64,000 bases of DNA, taken from assembly GCF_011752935.1 (NCBI RefSeq), contig NZ_VWWO01000003.1, forward strand, positions 744,001-808,000, written 5' to 3'. Below are positions 7,475 through 16,642 of the stretch, piece after piece. This DNA is from Chitinophaga sp. Cy-1792. GTDB taxonomy: Bacteria; Bacteroidota; Bacteroidia; Chitinophagales; Chitinophagaceae. The notes beneath the pieces are model-generated. The model saw only the letters and a program-made list of their open reading frames with translations, was not told the origin of the DNA and did no database searches. The translations under genes and the position numbers were made by a program. How positions within the stretch are numbered: the first letter of the stretch is position 1; each line of letters opens with the position of its first letter.

Positions 7475-8053
7475 TTATTGCGGAGATGACAGGACTGTTT
7501 CATAGTCTGAAAGAGTATCAATATCAATACTTCCTTGTGGGAAATCGACGGTTTTGACCAGTTCCTGATGTGCGGAAAGAATTTTTTTGGCACCTTCATG
7601 ACTGCCAAGGGCTTGCAGTTCCGGGAAGAAATCCTGCTGGAAGAGGGCAGGTGTGCCGAAGGTGTTATTGTATTTGCATGCTACCATCGGCGCGTTGATG
7701 GCGGCCATGCGATGGAGCAGCCGGGCCTCAATAAAAGGCTGGTCGCATACCAGGAGGAAGGCGCTGGTAACGTTGGAGTATAAACGAAGCAGTGCGTTGA
7801 TACCACAGGCAACGCTGCTGCCCATGCCGCTTTTCCAGTTTTCGTTGACAATGATTTTTACATTTCTGCCGGCGATACTTTGTTGTATGTCGGGAGCATA
7901 CGCGCCCAGTACCACCAGTACAGGCCCCAGATTACTTTCTATGGCGGTATCTGTAATTTTTTGCAGCAGTGTTTTCTCCTGTAGGAGCAGTAATTGTTTT
8001 GGTTTGCCCAGCCGCGATGAATTACCTGCGGCCAGAATAATGATTCCTGTCAT
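7475..8053 (-). CDS. MocA-like molybdenum cofactor cytidylyltransferase (MobA-like NTP transferase)
   Basis: 192 residues. It opens IIILAAGNSSRLGKPKQLLL, the nucleotide-binding LAAGxSxRxGxxK loop of the MobA/MocA nucleotidyltransferases. MocA transfers CMP to molybdopterin to make the cytosine dinucleotide used by xanthine dehydrogenase-family enzymes. This specific role is inferred from context: it is the last gene of the operon with the Mo, FAD and 2Fe-2S subunits and XdhC, starting 1 nt after the XdhC stop. Cytosolic. Confidence 0.83.
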   Translation of the reverse strand: MTGIIILAAGNSSRLGKPKQLLLLQEKTLLQKITDTAIESNLGPVLVVLGAYAPDIQQSIAGRNVKIIVNENWKSGMGSSVACGINALLRLYSNVTSAFLLVCDQPFIEARLLHRMAAINAPMVACKYNNTFGTPALFQQDFFPELQALGSHEGAKKILSAHQELVKTVDFPQGSIDIDTLSDYETVLSSPQ

Positions 8054-8054
8054 T

Positions 8055-9206
8055 TCAGATTTTTTGACTGATAACTACCTGCGACGCCCTGTTGTGTATA
8101 GTTCCATTCTTGTCTCTGAGTGATTGGCCGGTATAGTTTGAATATTGGTTGCTGATAACTTTTTTTATTTCGCTGATGATGCTTAACGCTATTTCTTCTG
8201 GTGTGTTTGCGCCTATGTCGAGGCCTGCGGGCCCGTATATGCGTGCCTGTTGTATGTGACTGATACCTTCAGATTCATCGAGCATGCGGCGCAATTTCTT
8301 TGCAGGTCCCAGTACGCCTATATACGGTGTAGAGGTCTGTATCAGATTTTTCAGCATGGTGAGGTCGTAGTTATAGTTGTGCGACATCAATATGGCGGCG
8401 GTAAAATCGTCTGGCGTGATATGTTGCAGTACATCACTGGCTTTGGTGATGATGATGCGGGCGCCTGGAAAGCGCTGTGATGTGGCATAGGCCGGCCTTC
8501 CGTCTATCAGGGTGCAATGCCATCCCAGTACGGTGGCCAGCTGTAAAACTGGCTGTGCATCGTTGCCTGCGCCGCCGATGATCAGTTGTAAGGCGGGTGC
8601 GATATAGGAAAACAAGGCAGATAATTCCTGGTCGCCGGTCAGGAAGTTTTTGACGATACTGCTGCGGCTGTGGAGGGCTGTAAGCGAATCGTCCAGCAAT
8701 GCAGGGTACAGGGAGGTGTTTTCGGGGGTGCCATCAATAAAGGCATCCCTGCGTAATAGCACTGTTCCTGCCTGTGGGCCTTTTCGCTGTTTTTTATTGA
8801 ATAATGTAATTAGTATGGATTCCTGTCTGTTGGAGGTGATTAGCTTTATGAGCTGAACCGGATTGTTGGGCGACTGTGTATCTACAGGCTCCAGCAGAAT
8901 ATGTATGATGCCGTTGCAACCCAGTCCTACGCCCAGTTGAGCGTCATCTTCATCGGTGGTGTCGTAGGTGACGAGCATGGGTTGCTGTTGCATGATAACC
9001 AGCTGGGCTTTGCGGAGGGCGTCGCCTTCCAGGCATCCGCCGGAGATGGCGCCGGTAAGTTCACCATTCTCCGTAACCAGCATACGTGCGCCTGGCTGCC
9101 GGTATGCAGAACCTTCCACATGTACGACGGTGGCCAGCGCGGTGCGCAGTCCCTGCTGTGTGGCTTTATCAAACGCCTTTACAATATCTTCCAACTCCTT
9201 TATCAT
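8055..9206 (-). CDS. XdhC/CoxI family maturation factor
   Basis: 383 residues. The N-terminal XdhC/CoxI domain has VEGSAYRQPGARMLV and SGGCLEGD; the C-terminal Rossmann domain has IIGGAGNDAQPVL and PYIGVLGPAKK. XdhC proteins bind the molybdenum cofactor, help its sulfuration and insert it into xanthine dehydrogenase-family enzymes; in the E. coli PaoABC system the equivalent is PaoD. It starts 34 nt after the Mo-subunit stop and is followed 1 nt later by the MocA-like gene, so it is part of the same operon. Cytosolic chaperone. Confidence 0.87.
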   Translation of the reverse strand: MIKELEDIVKAFDKATQQGLRTALATVVHVEGSAYRQPGARMLVTENGELTGAISGGCLEGDALRKAQLVIMQQQPMLVTYDTTDEDDAQLGVGLGCNGIIHILLEPVDTQSPNNPVQLIKLITSNRQESILITLFNKKQRKGPQAGTVLLRRDAFIDGTPENTSLYPALLDDSLTALHSRSSIVKNFLTGDQELSALFSYIAPALQLIIGGAGNDAQPVLQLATVLGWHCTLIDGRPAYATSQRFPGARIIITKASDVLQHITPDDFTAAILMSHNYNYDLTMLKNLIQTSTPYIGVLGPAKKLRRMLDESEGISHIQQARIYGPAGLDIGANTPEEIALSIISEIKKVISNQYSNYTGQSLRDKNGTIHNRASQVVISQKI

Positions 9207-9240
9207 ACAACAGCAAATTTATTCATCTACCTAAAAAAAC

Positions 9241-11430
9241 TTATGATATAAGCTTATCAGGTGTGATAGGCAGATCTCTTACCCGCTTACCGGTAGCATT
9301 GAAAACTGCGTTGGCTACTGCCGCTGCAAAGCCTATCAGTGCTATTTCTCCCATGCCTTTAGCGCCCATGGGATTGATGTAAGGGTCTTTTTTATTTACA
9401 AATAATATATCCGTAGGTGGTATATCTGCGTGAACAGGCACATGATAATCACCGAAGTTATTATTGGCATATCGTCCGAACCGATGGTCCATTACAGCCT
9501 CTTCTGTCAGGGCCATGCCGATACCGCCGACAACACCGCCAATCATTTGGCTGGTGGCTGTTTTTGCATTAACGATTGTGCCGGAATCAGCAACGGAAAC
9601 GACGTGTTTGATTCTTACGACACCAGTGCGGGCGTGTACATGCACTTTTGCAAAATGAACAGAATAGGAATACATGGAGTATTTCTTTCGCTCGTCTCCA
9701 CCGGCCGAAGTAGTGTTGATCTTAACATCCGGTTTACCGGTAACCGTCAGGATATTATGTAAGGCAATCCTGTTGTTGCCGGCAACGATGAAGCCATCTT
9801 CAAAGGTGAGTTCTTCTGCTTTGCTGTTTTTGAAAGCCGCAATATTTTCTATGGCGAGCCTGGCCAGTTCTTTTTTTAGGTCCTGGCAGACATCATGTAC
9901 AGCGGCGCCTACAGTGGCCACGGTAGCGGAACCGCCTTGTTCAGGTGCCTGCGGATATGCAGATTCGCCCAGCTGGAAAGTAATTTTTTCAGGATCCAGA
10001 CCGATGGCATCAGCAGCTATCTGCACCATGGCAGTAGCGGTGCCGGGGCCTATGTCGCTGGTAGCACTTTGCAGGAGTAAACTACCATCGTTATTGAAAG
10101 TAGCGCCTACCGTAGCTTTGCCGCGGTGTGCACCAAAAGTACCCGTGCTGATACCATAGCCCACATACCAGTCGCCCTCTTTTACCGCACCCGGTTGCTG
10201 GTGACGGTTATGCCAGCCGATCTTCTCAGCGCCCATCTGGTAGGCTTCTTTGAGGTAATTGCTGGAGAAAGGCAGCTCCCTTTCAGGATCTGTTTCGGTA
10301 TAATTCAGCACGCGAAAATCGATCGGGTCTATGTTTAGCTGATGGGCCAGTTCATCAACGGCGCATTCCAGCGCAAAAGAGCCGGTAGCTTCACCGGGGC
10401 CACGCATCCATATGGGCGTAGCCAGGTTGACAGGCACCAGCTGATATTTAGTATTTACATTCGGGCAGGCATACATGAATTTACTCATGCTGGTAATCGC
10501 TTCTGTAAAATCTTCATAAACAGAAGTATTGGCGATGGCTTCGTGCGTAATGCCGGTGAGTTTACCGTCGGCAGTAGCGCCAATGCCTATTTTCTGAATG
10601 CTGGTAGGGCGATAGCCTACCATGGTAAACATCTGATCCCTGGTAATGACCAGTTTTACCGGCTTACGCAGTTTACGTGCAGCAATGATCGTTGCGATTT
10701 CATGCGGCCATAAATGCAATGCCATACCAAATCCGCCACCCACAAAAGGAGAGTGTATGGTAATGTTTTCTACAGGTATCTGAAAGATGCCTTTCAATGC
10801 CTGCTGATTATTTTTTACTGCCTGTGTTTTAGACCAGATGGTGAGTTGATCGGGCGTATCCCATTTGGCTACGATCCCGGCCAGTTCCATTGGGTTGTGG
10901 ACTTCTACCGGCGTGGTATATGATGCTTCAAGTTTAACGGGGGCCTCTTTCCAGGCGTCTGCCTTTCCACGTACATAATCTTTCATGCGGCTGTTCTGAA
11001 AAGCTGCGGAAAGGTTTTTCAGCATATCCGTCTGGTGGGTTTCCTGGTCGTAGGTAACCTGTACCAGCGAGGCTGCGTGCACGGCTCTTTCCATGGTGTC
11101 AGCCACTACAATGGCAACGGGCTGGCCGTTGGAGTAGATGCGGTCATCCGCAAAGATGCGCAGTGGCTGTTTTGCAGAAGGGTCTGCCTGTTTATAACCG
11201 GGAGCAGGTGGTGTATTGAGGTGTGATACCACATCTACGACACCTGGAGCGCGTAATGCTGCGGTGGCATCAATGGTTTTAATTTTACCGCTGGTGATGG
11301 TACTGCATACGAGGCATCCGTGGAGCAGGTCGGGTAGATGATTATCTGCGAAATACCTGGCAGCGCCGGTAACTTTGAGTTTACCATCTACGCGGTCCAT
11401 TGGTTTGCCTATACTTTTTTCTCTGGTCAT
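9241..11430 (-). CDS. Molybdopterin-binding subunit of xanthine dehydrogenase/aldehyde oxidoreductase family
   Basis: 729 residues, the usual size for a stand-alone Mo subunit. N-terminal aldehyde oxidase hammerhead domain (KVTGAARYFADN), then the Mo-binding domain with GGGFGMALHLWPHE, MRGPGEATGSFALE and the C-terminal GAKGMGEIALIG containing the catalytic glutamate. The closest layout I know is PaoC/YagR of the E. coli periplasmic aldehyde oxidoreductase. It overlaps the FAD gene by 4 nt (ATGA). No signal peptide of its own; it is expected to be exported together with the Tat-signal-bearing 2Fe-2S subunit. The substrate (aromatic aldehyde, purine or other heterocycle) cannot be told from the sequence. 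Confidence 0.88.
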   Translation of the reverse strand: MTREKSIGKPMDRVDGKLKVTGAARYFADNHLPDLLHGCLVCSTITSGKIKTIDATAALRAPGVVDVVSHLNTPPAPGYKQADPSAKQPLRIFADDRIYSNGQPVAIVVADTMERAVHAASLVQVTYDQETHQTDMLKNLSAAFQNSRMKDYVRGKADAWKEAPVKLEASYTTPVEVHNPMELAGIVAKWDTPDQLTIWSKTQAVKNNQQALKGIFQIPVENITIHSPFVGGGFGMALHLWPHEIATIIAARKLRKPVKLVITRDQMFTMVGYRPTSIQKIGIGATADGKLTGITHEAIANTSVYEDFTEAITSMSKFMYACPNVNTKYQLVPVNLATPIWMRGPGEATGSFALECAVDELAHQLNIDPIDFRVLNYTETDPERELPFSSNYLKEAYQMGAEKIGWHNRHQQPGAVKEGDWYVGYGISTGTFGAHRGKATVGATFNNDGSLLLQSATSDIGPGTATAMVQIAADAIGLDPEKITFQLGESAYPQAPEQGGSATVATVGAAVHDVCQDLKKELARLAIENIAAFKNSKAEELTFEDGFIVAGNNRIALHNILTVTGKPDVKINTTSAGGDERKKYSMYSYSVHFAKVHVHARTGVVRIKHVVSVADSGTIVNAKTATSQMIGGVVGGIGMALTEEAVMDHRFGRYANNNFGDYHVPVHADIPPTDILFVNKKDPYINPMGAKGMGEIALIGFAAAVANAVFNATGKRVRDLPITPDKLIS

Positions 11431-12404
11431 ACCGCTGCTGCTTTTAAAAGTGCTGTAACAATACTGTTAGGTGCCATCTGCAATTTGAATGCGTTGTATT
11501 CATATGCTTTGGCGGATTGCATGGCAACGTTGGCGGCTGCACGAAAAGTTGCTTCTTCCGGTGTTTTACCGATCAGTGCTTTTTCTGCAGCGGTGAGTCG
11601 CCATGGTTTATGTGCCACGCCACCCATGGCCAGGCGTGCGTCTTTGATGATATTATTTTCTATTACCAGCGCGGCGGCTACGGATACCAGTGCAAAGGCA
11701 TAGGAGGCGCGGTCGCGGACTTTCAGGTAATAGACATTTTTTGTAAACGGACTGGCGGGGATATCAACGCCGGTGATCAGTTCCCCTTTATCCAGGTTAT
11801 TATCTTTTTCCGGTGTATTGCCTGGCAGGCGGTGGAAGTCGCCGAAAGGCATCTTGCGTTCTCCTTTAGGGCCGCTGATATGCACGGTGGCATCGAGAGC
11901 GGTGAGTGCTACACACATATCGCTTGGATGCACGGCGATGCATTGATCGCTGGCACCGAAGATGGCATGCATTCTGTTGAAACCGCCGATGGCGCCGCAT
12001 CCTGAGCCAGGGTTACGTTTGTTGCAGGGCATGGCGGTATCATAAAAATAGGAGCAACGGGTGCGCTGCATCATATTTCCACCTACGGTAGCCATGTTGC
12101 GCAACTGCTGTGAAGCGCCTGCCAGCAGGGCTTGCGAGAGCAGCGGATGTAGTTCTTTTACCTGTTTGTCTGCCGCAACGGTGCTGTTAAGTGCCAGGGC
12201 GCCTATATGCATGGTGCCGTTGGCGACAGTAATATCTTTCCAGGGCAGACTATTAATATCCACCAGTTTATCGGGTTGCATGACGCCGTTTTTCATCAGG
12301 TCGAGCAGGTTGGTGCCGCCGGCGATGAACCGGGCATTATCTTTCAAAACAGCGTCTATGGCTGATCTGGTATTAGTTGCTTTTACGAAGGAAAATGGTT
12401 TCAT
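11427..12404 (-). CDS. FAD-binding subunit with extra [4Fe-4S]-type cysteines (PaoB/YagS-like)
   Basis: 325 residues. FAD_binding_5 signature IAGGTNLLDLMKNGV near residue 27 and VGGNMMQRTRC near 110. Directly after it lies a cysteine-rich insertion (RCSYFYD, PCNKRNPGSGC, SDQC) that in PaoB and 4-hydroxybenzoyl-CoA reductase-type subunits binds a [4Fe-4S] cluster; ordinary XDH FAD subunits lack it. A CO_deh_flav_C domain follows. It relays electrons between the 2Fe-2S and FAD centres. It overlaps both neighbours by 4 nt, so translation is coupled and stoichiometric. Confidence 0.88.
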   Translation of the reverse strand: MKPFSFVKATNTRSAIDAVLKDNARFIAGGTNLLDLMKNGVMQPDKLVDINSLPWKDITVANGTMHIGALALNSTVAADKQVKELHPLLSQALLAGASQQLRNMATVGGNMMQRTRCSYFYDTAMPCNKRNPGSGCGAIGGFNRMHAIFGASDQCIAVHPSDMCVALTALDATVHISGPKGERKMPFGDFHRLPGNTPEKDNNLDKGELITGVDIPASPFTKNVYYLKVRDRASYAFALVSVAAALVIENNIIKDARLAMGGVAHKPWRLTAAEKALIGKTPEEATFRAAANVAMQSAKAYEYNAFKLQMAPNSIVTALLKAAAV

Positions 12405-13033
12405 ATGTTGTGTCCTCCTTCTTTTACTTCCTGAATAGCGCTGACGATATTATCGTAGGCGCCGCAGCGGCATATATTTCCGCTCATGAATTCGCGGATT
12501 TCTTCTTCAGAATTGGCGTGTCCTTCGCGGATGCAGGCGATGCCAGACATGATTTGTCCGGGTGTGCAGTAACCGCATTGAAACCCGTCATGTTTGATGA
12601 AAGCCTGCTGCATGGGATGTAGTTCTTCTCCCTGCGCGAGTCCTTCGATGGTAGTAATTTTTTTACCTTCCTGCATAACAGCGAGGGTGAGGCAGGAGTT
12701 GATCCTTTTACCATCGGAGTGTACGGTGCAGGCGCCGCATTGGCCGTGGTCGCAGCCTTTTTTGGTACCGGTCAGTGCCAGTTGTTCACGGAGAAGGTCT
12801 AGCAGGGTGGTGCGTGGTTCGAGTGACAGCTGGTATGGTTTACCATTGATATGCAGACTCACAGGAACTTTCAGGGAAGTATCCCTGGTAACAGGGTCGT
12901 TGTCAGTTGCTTTCAGTACGATGGTAGGAGCCATTGCGAGCGCCATTACAGCAGAGGACTGCTTAATAAATACGCGTCTCGTTTCATGGAATTCGTTCCT
13001 TTCAGGTAGTTTTTCTTCGTGGTCTTGTGGCAT
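12401..13033 (-). CDS. 2Fe-2S subunit with twin-arginine signal (PaoA/YagT-like)
   Basis: 210 residues from the ATG at 13033; a TTG two codons upstream is less likely. The N-terminus has the Tat motif TRRVFIK followed by a hydrophobic stretch (AVMALAMAP), then a plant-type ferredoxin domain (CDHGQCGACTVH, C further on) and the second [2Fe-2S] helical domain (CGYCTPG, CRCGAY). The Tat signal predicts export of the whole folded complex to the periplasm, as for E. coli PaoABC. First gene of the five-gene operon that ends at 7475. The operon promoter must lie in the 40 nt between the start and the upstream terminator at 13074, where a one-mismatch TACCTTTT element is visible on the minus strand. 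Confidence 0.88.
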   Translation of the reverse strand: MPQDHEEKLPERNEFHETRRVFIKQSSAVMALAMAPTIVLKATDNDPVTRDTSLKVPVSLHINGKPYQLSLEPRTTLLDLLREQLALTGTKKGCDHGQCGACTVHSDGKRINSCLTLAVMQEGKKITTIEGLAQGEELHPMQQAFIKHDGFQCGYCTPGQIMSGIACIREGHANSEEEIREFMSGNICRCGAYDNIVSAIQEVKEGGHNI

Positions 13034-13073
13034 ACACAAGTTAGTTTAGTAGCTGAAAAGGTAGTTAAAAAAA

Positions 13074-13113
13074 ACGGTTATTTCCGCATTTTTTGAGGAG
13101 CGGAAATAACCGT
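13074..13113 (-). terminator. Intrinsic terminator of the TPR gene
   Basis: 14-bp perfect stem (13074-13087 with 13100-13113), 12-nt loop, followed on the minus strand by a run of seven or more T. It insulates the oxidoreductase operon from the TPR gene. Confidence 0.88.
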
Positions 13114-13135
13114 GAGTATAGTGTTTGCAGTATGT

Positions 13136-14356
13136 TTAGATGCGGCTGTCGCGCAGGTGTTCGAGCCACTGCTGTGCGAATTCGTTGGAAGGATCTATCT
13201 GCAGTAATTTTTCGAAAGAGGCTTTGGCGTCCTGCATTCTGTCCATATGATAGAACAGTACGGCGCGGTTCAGGTGTACAAAGGCATTGGAAGGTGCCTG
13301 TTTCAATGCTTCGTTGTAGCATTCCAGGGCGGGCTCATAATCCTGAAGGAGCATGAGAATGGAGCCTTTGTTCATCAGCAGGTTAGGTTCGCCGGGAGCG
13401 AGGGACAGGCCTTTGTCTGCATATTGCAGCGCCAGTGCAAGTTGTTGCTGTACTGCTTCCTGCGCTTCCGATGTACCATTGCCGTTATCTTCCATTTCCT
13501 GGATGGTGTGGGTGGCTTTTTCCATAAGGGTTACCACCTGCTGTGAATACCAGGTAGCACTTTTTTCCACTTCCTGGGAGAAAGGGATGGCTTCGAGGTC
13601 GATTTCTTCCTCTTCTTCCGGTGCTGACGGCATCCATTCTTTAGCAGGTTCGTACCACCATTCACAGAATGCGCCCAGTTCTCCGCCTTGCGGGATGTCT
13701 TCGATGTAGGGCAGTCCTTCTTTCGGCAGGGCATCATTTTTCATGACGATGTCGAAGATGGCTTTCAGGTCGGTGATCTGGATAGGAATACCATCCTGTT
13801 CTGCCTGCATGACCATATATGGGAGCAGGAGGTACCACATTCCCAGCAGGTCTTTATTTTGCCCGGCAGCGGCGGCTTCCACTACGGTAAGTGCCAGGTG
13901 GAAGAAGCCCATTGGCTCGGGTGCCAGGGCGTCTTTTCCCTTGATGATGCCTGTGCTGGCCATGGTTGCCCATAAGAGAGAACCTGCATCACAGTAGAGG
14001 ATATATTTTTGGGTAGTATGGTCGTAGTTGGCGTATCCGGCAACCGGGTTGGTGGTAGCATCCCAGGGTTTATCCGGATTAGAGAAGATAAAGCTGAATT
14101 TCTGGCTGGCAGCGAGTGTGTCGAAATATGACTGGTAGGTGCTGTAACCAGGATGTTCAGTAATAGAGAAGGTATAAACATAGCGATGTTTAATCAGTAT
14201 GTCCATTACCCTGAAATGTGTAAAACCTGTATCGAAGCTGTCTTGCAGCTGGTAGAGGTTGAAAAAGAGGCTTCTTAAATCCAGTTTATCGTTCTGGCTG
14301 TTATCCAGGCAGAGGATGGATTGTTCTACTAATGATTCTATTTCATGCATCGCCAT
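13136..14356 (-). CDS. TPR-repeat protein of unknown function
   Basis: 406 residues. The N-terminal ~230 residues match nothing I recognise; they are acidic and aromatic-rich, and residues ~235-250 form an acidic linker (EEEEEIDLE). The C-terminal ~120 residues are at least three tetratricopeptide repeats (ALQYADKGLSLAPGEPNLL, ALECYNEALKQAPSNAFVHL, AKASFEKLLQIDPSNEFAQ), a protein-protein scaffold. No signal peptide or membrane segment, so cytosolic. An ATG two codons downstream is an equal alternative start. It stands alone between two terminators. Confidence 0.75.
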   Translation of the reverse strand: MAMHEIESLVEQSILCLDNSQNDKLDLRSLFFNLYQLQDSFDTGFTHFRVMDILIKHRYVYTFSITEHPGYSTYQSYFDTLAASQKFSFIFSNPDKPWDATTNPVAGYANYDHTTQKYILYCDAGSLLWATMASTGIIKGKDALAPEPMGFFHLALTVVEAAAAGQNKDLLGMWYLLLPYMVMQAEQDGIPIQITDLKAIFDIVMKNDALPKEGLPYIEDIPQGGELGAFCEWWYEPAKEWMPSAPEEEEEIDLEAIPFSQEVEKSATWYSQQVVTLMEKATHTIQEMEDNGNGTSEAQEAVQQQLALALQYADKGLSLAPGEPNLLMNKGSILMLLQDYEPALECYNEALKQAPSNAFVHLNRAVLFYHMDRMQDAKASFEKLLQIDPSNEFAQQWLEHLRDSRI

Positions 14357-14432
14357 GTGCTGCGCGTTATTTAGCGCAAAGGTATTGGTTTTTTGCTCGC
14401 AAAGTACGCAGAGGATCAGTGTAGTAAAGGAT

Positions 14433-14475
14433 AATGCTAAAAGGGAGATGCCGCCGGCATCTCCCTTTTAGCATT
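14433..14475 (-). terminator. 43-nt perfect palindrome, terminator-like
   Basis: 21-nt arms (14433-14453 and 14455-14475) around a single base, fully complementary. It lies just after the stop of the sugar isomerase gene on the minus strand. The stem itself contains AAAAGGG/CCCTTTT. No long T run follows, so termination or 3' end protection is inferred from structure. Confidence 0.75.
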
Positions 14476-14491
14476 AAAAAATTGACGGTAA

Positions 14492-15466
14492 TTATACCAG
14501 CAATGTATTTCTAACGTAGTTATAACTATTGGTAATACTCTGGTAAGGCTCTGTAACGATTTTATCCTGCTCTACATAGAGGTGTTTAACGCCGGCAGCA
14601 GGCGCTTTGGCTAAAATACGTTTGTAATCCACCGCACCGGATCCTACATCAGCGAAAGAAGCCATAGACAGTAGTTCCATTGCTTTTTTATCAGCGTTGG
14701 CAGGAGATACCAGTGGTTCAGGTTTAGCTTTATCCACGTCTTTCACATGCAGTGCAAAGAAGCGGCCAGGCGCCTGAGCAAAGAGTTTTACCGGATCGAA
14801 GCCGGATTTGATTGCCCAGAAGCAGTCCAGTTCAAAGAATACTTTTCCCGGGTCTGTATTTTTGAGCATTACTTCATAACCGGTACCGGTATTGCCTTCG
14901 AAAGGTTTGAACTCCCAGAAGTGGTTGTGGTATGCTACCTTCAGACCTGCTTTGTGGCAGTATTCAGCTGCCTTATTGAGTTGTTCTGAAATAAACTTGT
15001 AATGGTCTGCCGTTGGCTTTTCATCCCATTGCGGGAAAGGAAGTGCAGGCACCACGAAATACTGTTGTCCGAGCTCCACGGCATATTCTACCTGGGCTTT
15101 CAGTTCATCATCTTTCCCGTTGCCTTCGGTGAGGAAGTGGTTTAATCCGTAGTGACCACTCGGAGAGGTGATGTTCAGGCTTTTCAGTAATGACTTCAGT
15201 TCCTTAACAGATAAGCCCCAGAACTTACCGGCATCCTGGCCGGCAGAATAACCATAATAGGTTTCTACTTCCTGGTAACCGATTTTGCCGATACGGGTCA
15301 AGGTCTCAGTGGCATTTTTATCTAACTGTTCCCGCATGGTAAACAACTGAATACCTATTTTTTTAGGCAGTTTGCTATCTTTTGCAAACGCAGAAAAGCC
15401 GCCAGGCAGCATTAATCCGGCAGTGATAAGACCAGCCTGCTGGAGAAAAGATCTTCTTGAGTTCAT
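14492..15466 (-). CDS. Sugar phosphate isomerase/epimerase-like TIM-barrel protein, secreted
   Basis: 324 residues from the ATG at 15466, chosen because it opens with a twin-arginine signal (MNSRRSFLQQAG... ending AFA); the in-frame extension upstream is a spurious hydrophobic stretch. The body is the xylose isomerase-like/AP endonuclease 2 barrel: KIGIQLFTMR, YHNHFWEF, FELDCFW and HVKDVD carry the expected metal-ligand His, Glu and Asp residues. Such exported proteins are abundant in Bacteroidota and act on sugars or 3-keto sugars, though few have known substrates. Monocistronic, ending at the palindrome 14433-14475. Confidence 0.83.
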   Translation of the reverse strand: MNSRRSFLQQAGLITAGLMLPGGFSAFAKDSKLPKKIGIQLFTMREQLDKNATETLTRIGKIGYQEVETYYGYSAGQDAGKFWGLSVKELKSLLKSLNITSPSGHYGLNHFLTEGNGKDDELKAQVEYAVELGQQYFVVPALPFPQWDEKPTADHYKFISEQLNKAAEYCHKAGLKVAYHNHFWEFKPFEGNTGTGYEVMLKNTDPGKVFFELDCFWAIKSGFDPVKLFAQAPGRFFALHVKDVDKAKPEPLVSPANADKKAMELLSMASFADVGSGAVDYKRILAKAPAAGVKHLYVEQDKIVTEPYQSITNSYNYVRNTLLV

Positions 15467-15637
15467 ACTAAAGTATATTGAAATAACGTGGATAATAATC
15501 AGCAGACAAATTAGTAAAACGATTTTTATCTCCACAGAAAAAAATATTATTTCTCTATCTGCAATAATTATATAATACTTTACGTATATATTTCCCGTAA
15601 ACCAAACGTATTAAATCTATCTCCCTAAAACCTGCAA

Positions 15638-16546
15638 ATGAAATTTCTGTCTGTCATTACACTAGGTATGCTACTGCTGACTGCCTGCAGTAAAAGTAAC
15701 AACAATGCACCTCAGGGGCCGCAACTGATCTTTAAATTCCATTTCGACTCCACACAGGCGCGACTGGGAAATACCGGTAATCCCGTTGCGGTAGCTGCCG
15801 GTAATGCCGCCCAGCACCCTGTATTCCGCAGTATGAGTTCCCATTACCTCGAGCTGGCGCCAGCTGCCACTACCTTACTCGGAAAGGGCGCTGTACTATA
15901 TAAGGCCCCGGAAACTACTGCCGGCGGTGAGAATGCCATCGATTTCGCCCAATCCCATGCAGTGGGAGAGGGGGAAGTATTTTTCGCCATACCATTGAGC
16001 CAGGTACAGGCGGGCACCTATGAATGGTTAAGGTTATCGCTCGCCTATCAGAACTATGATGTGAAATACCGTGTGGATACGGTCATCAGCAATATCCCTT
16101 TTTCAGGAACCTTTACGGGTACAATAGCCTCCTTTATTGGTTTTAACACCTACCTGCAGCAATATAAAGTAAAAGACCAGCAGGTGACGGTGAATGGCAA
16201 CAGGAAGCAAGGCTACTGGGCCTTTGAAACTGCCGCTGCCTTGCAGGGAGGAGCGGGAAAAGTGGTGTCCGGACAAGCACCTGCAGGAGCTACTACCGTC
16301 GTAAATCCACTGTTTGCCACCTCGCCTGTACCGCAGGGATCCTGCGTGGTTACCGGCCAGTTCGCACCTGGCAAATTACAGATCACCGGAAAGGAACAAT
16401 CGGATATAGTCGTTACCGTTAGTTTATCTGTTAATAATAGTTTTGAGTGGGTAGATGATAATGGCAATGGTTTATGGGAACCATTGCGTGGTGAAAAAGT
16501 GGTGGATATGGGTATCCGCGGTATGATACCGAAGCTAAGTAATTGA
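15638..16546 (+). CDS. Lipoprotein of unknown function
   Basis: 302 residues. Clear lipoprotein signal with lipobox LLTAC (cleavage before Cys17) followed by SKSNNN, a serine/asparagine spacer. I do not recognise the rest: it is rich in beta-type residues and Gly/Ala, with repeated patterns such as FKFHFDSTQARL and LSLAYQNYDVKY, and ends with an acidic loop DDNGNGLWEP. It loosely resembles the MbnP class of secreted beta-sandwich proteins, but no key residues confirm that. Probably attached to a periplasm-facing or surface membrane leaflet. The signal peptidase gene follows about 100 nt downstream on the same strand. Confidence 0.75.
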   Translation: MKFLSVITLGMLLLTACSKSNNNAPQGPQLIFKFHFDSTQARLGNTGNPVAVAAGNAAQHPVFRSMSSHYLELAPAATTLLGKGAVLYKAPETTAGGENAIDFAQSHAVGEGEVFFAIPLSQVQAGTYEWLRLSLAYQNYDVKYRVDTVISNIPFSGTFTGTIASFIGFNTYLQQYKVKDQQVTVNGNRKQGYWAFETAAALQGGAGKVVSGQAPAGATTVVNPLFATSPVPQGSCVVTGQFAPGKLQITGKEQSDIVVTVSLSVNNSFEWVDDNGNGLWEPLRGEKVVDMGIRGMIPKLSN

Positions 16547-16642
16547 TTTGTAGCGTGGCCATAGTGGCGCCACTGCGCCGAAAATGCAGTGTGTTTATTC
16601 GTTCCCGTTTTGTATATTCATTGCTTCTTAAATACATCCCGG

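Noticed and set aside
14492-15535. Longer N-terminus for the sugar isomerase-like protein starting at 15535
   Set aside because: The extra 23 residues form a second hydrophobic stretch ahead of a complete Tat signal that begins at the ATG 15466.
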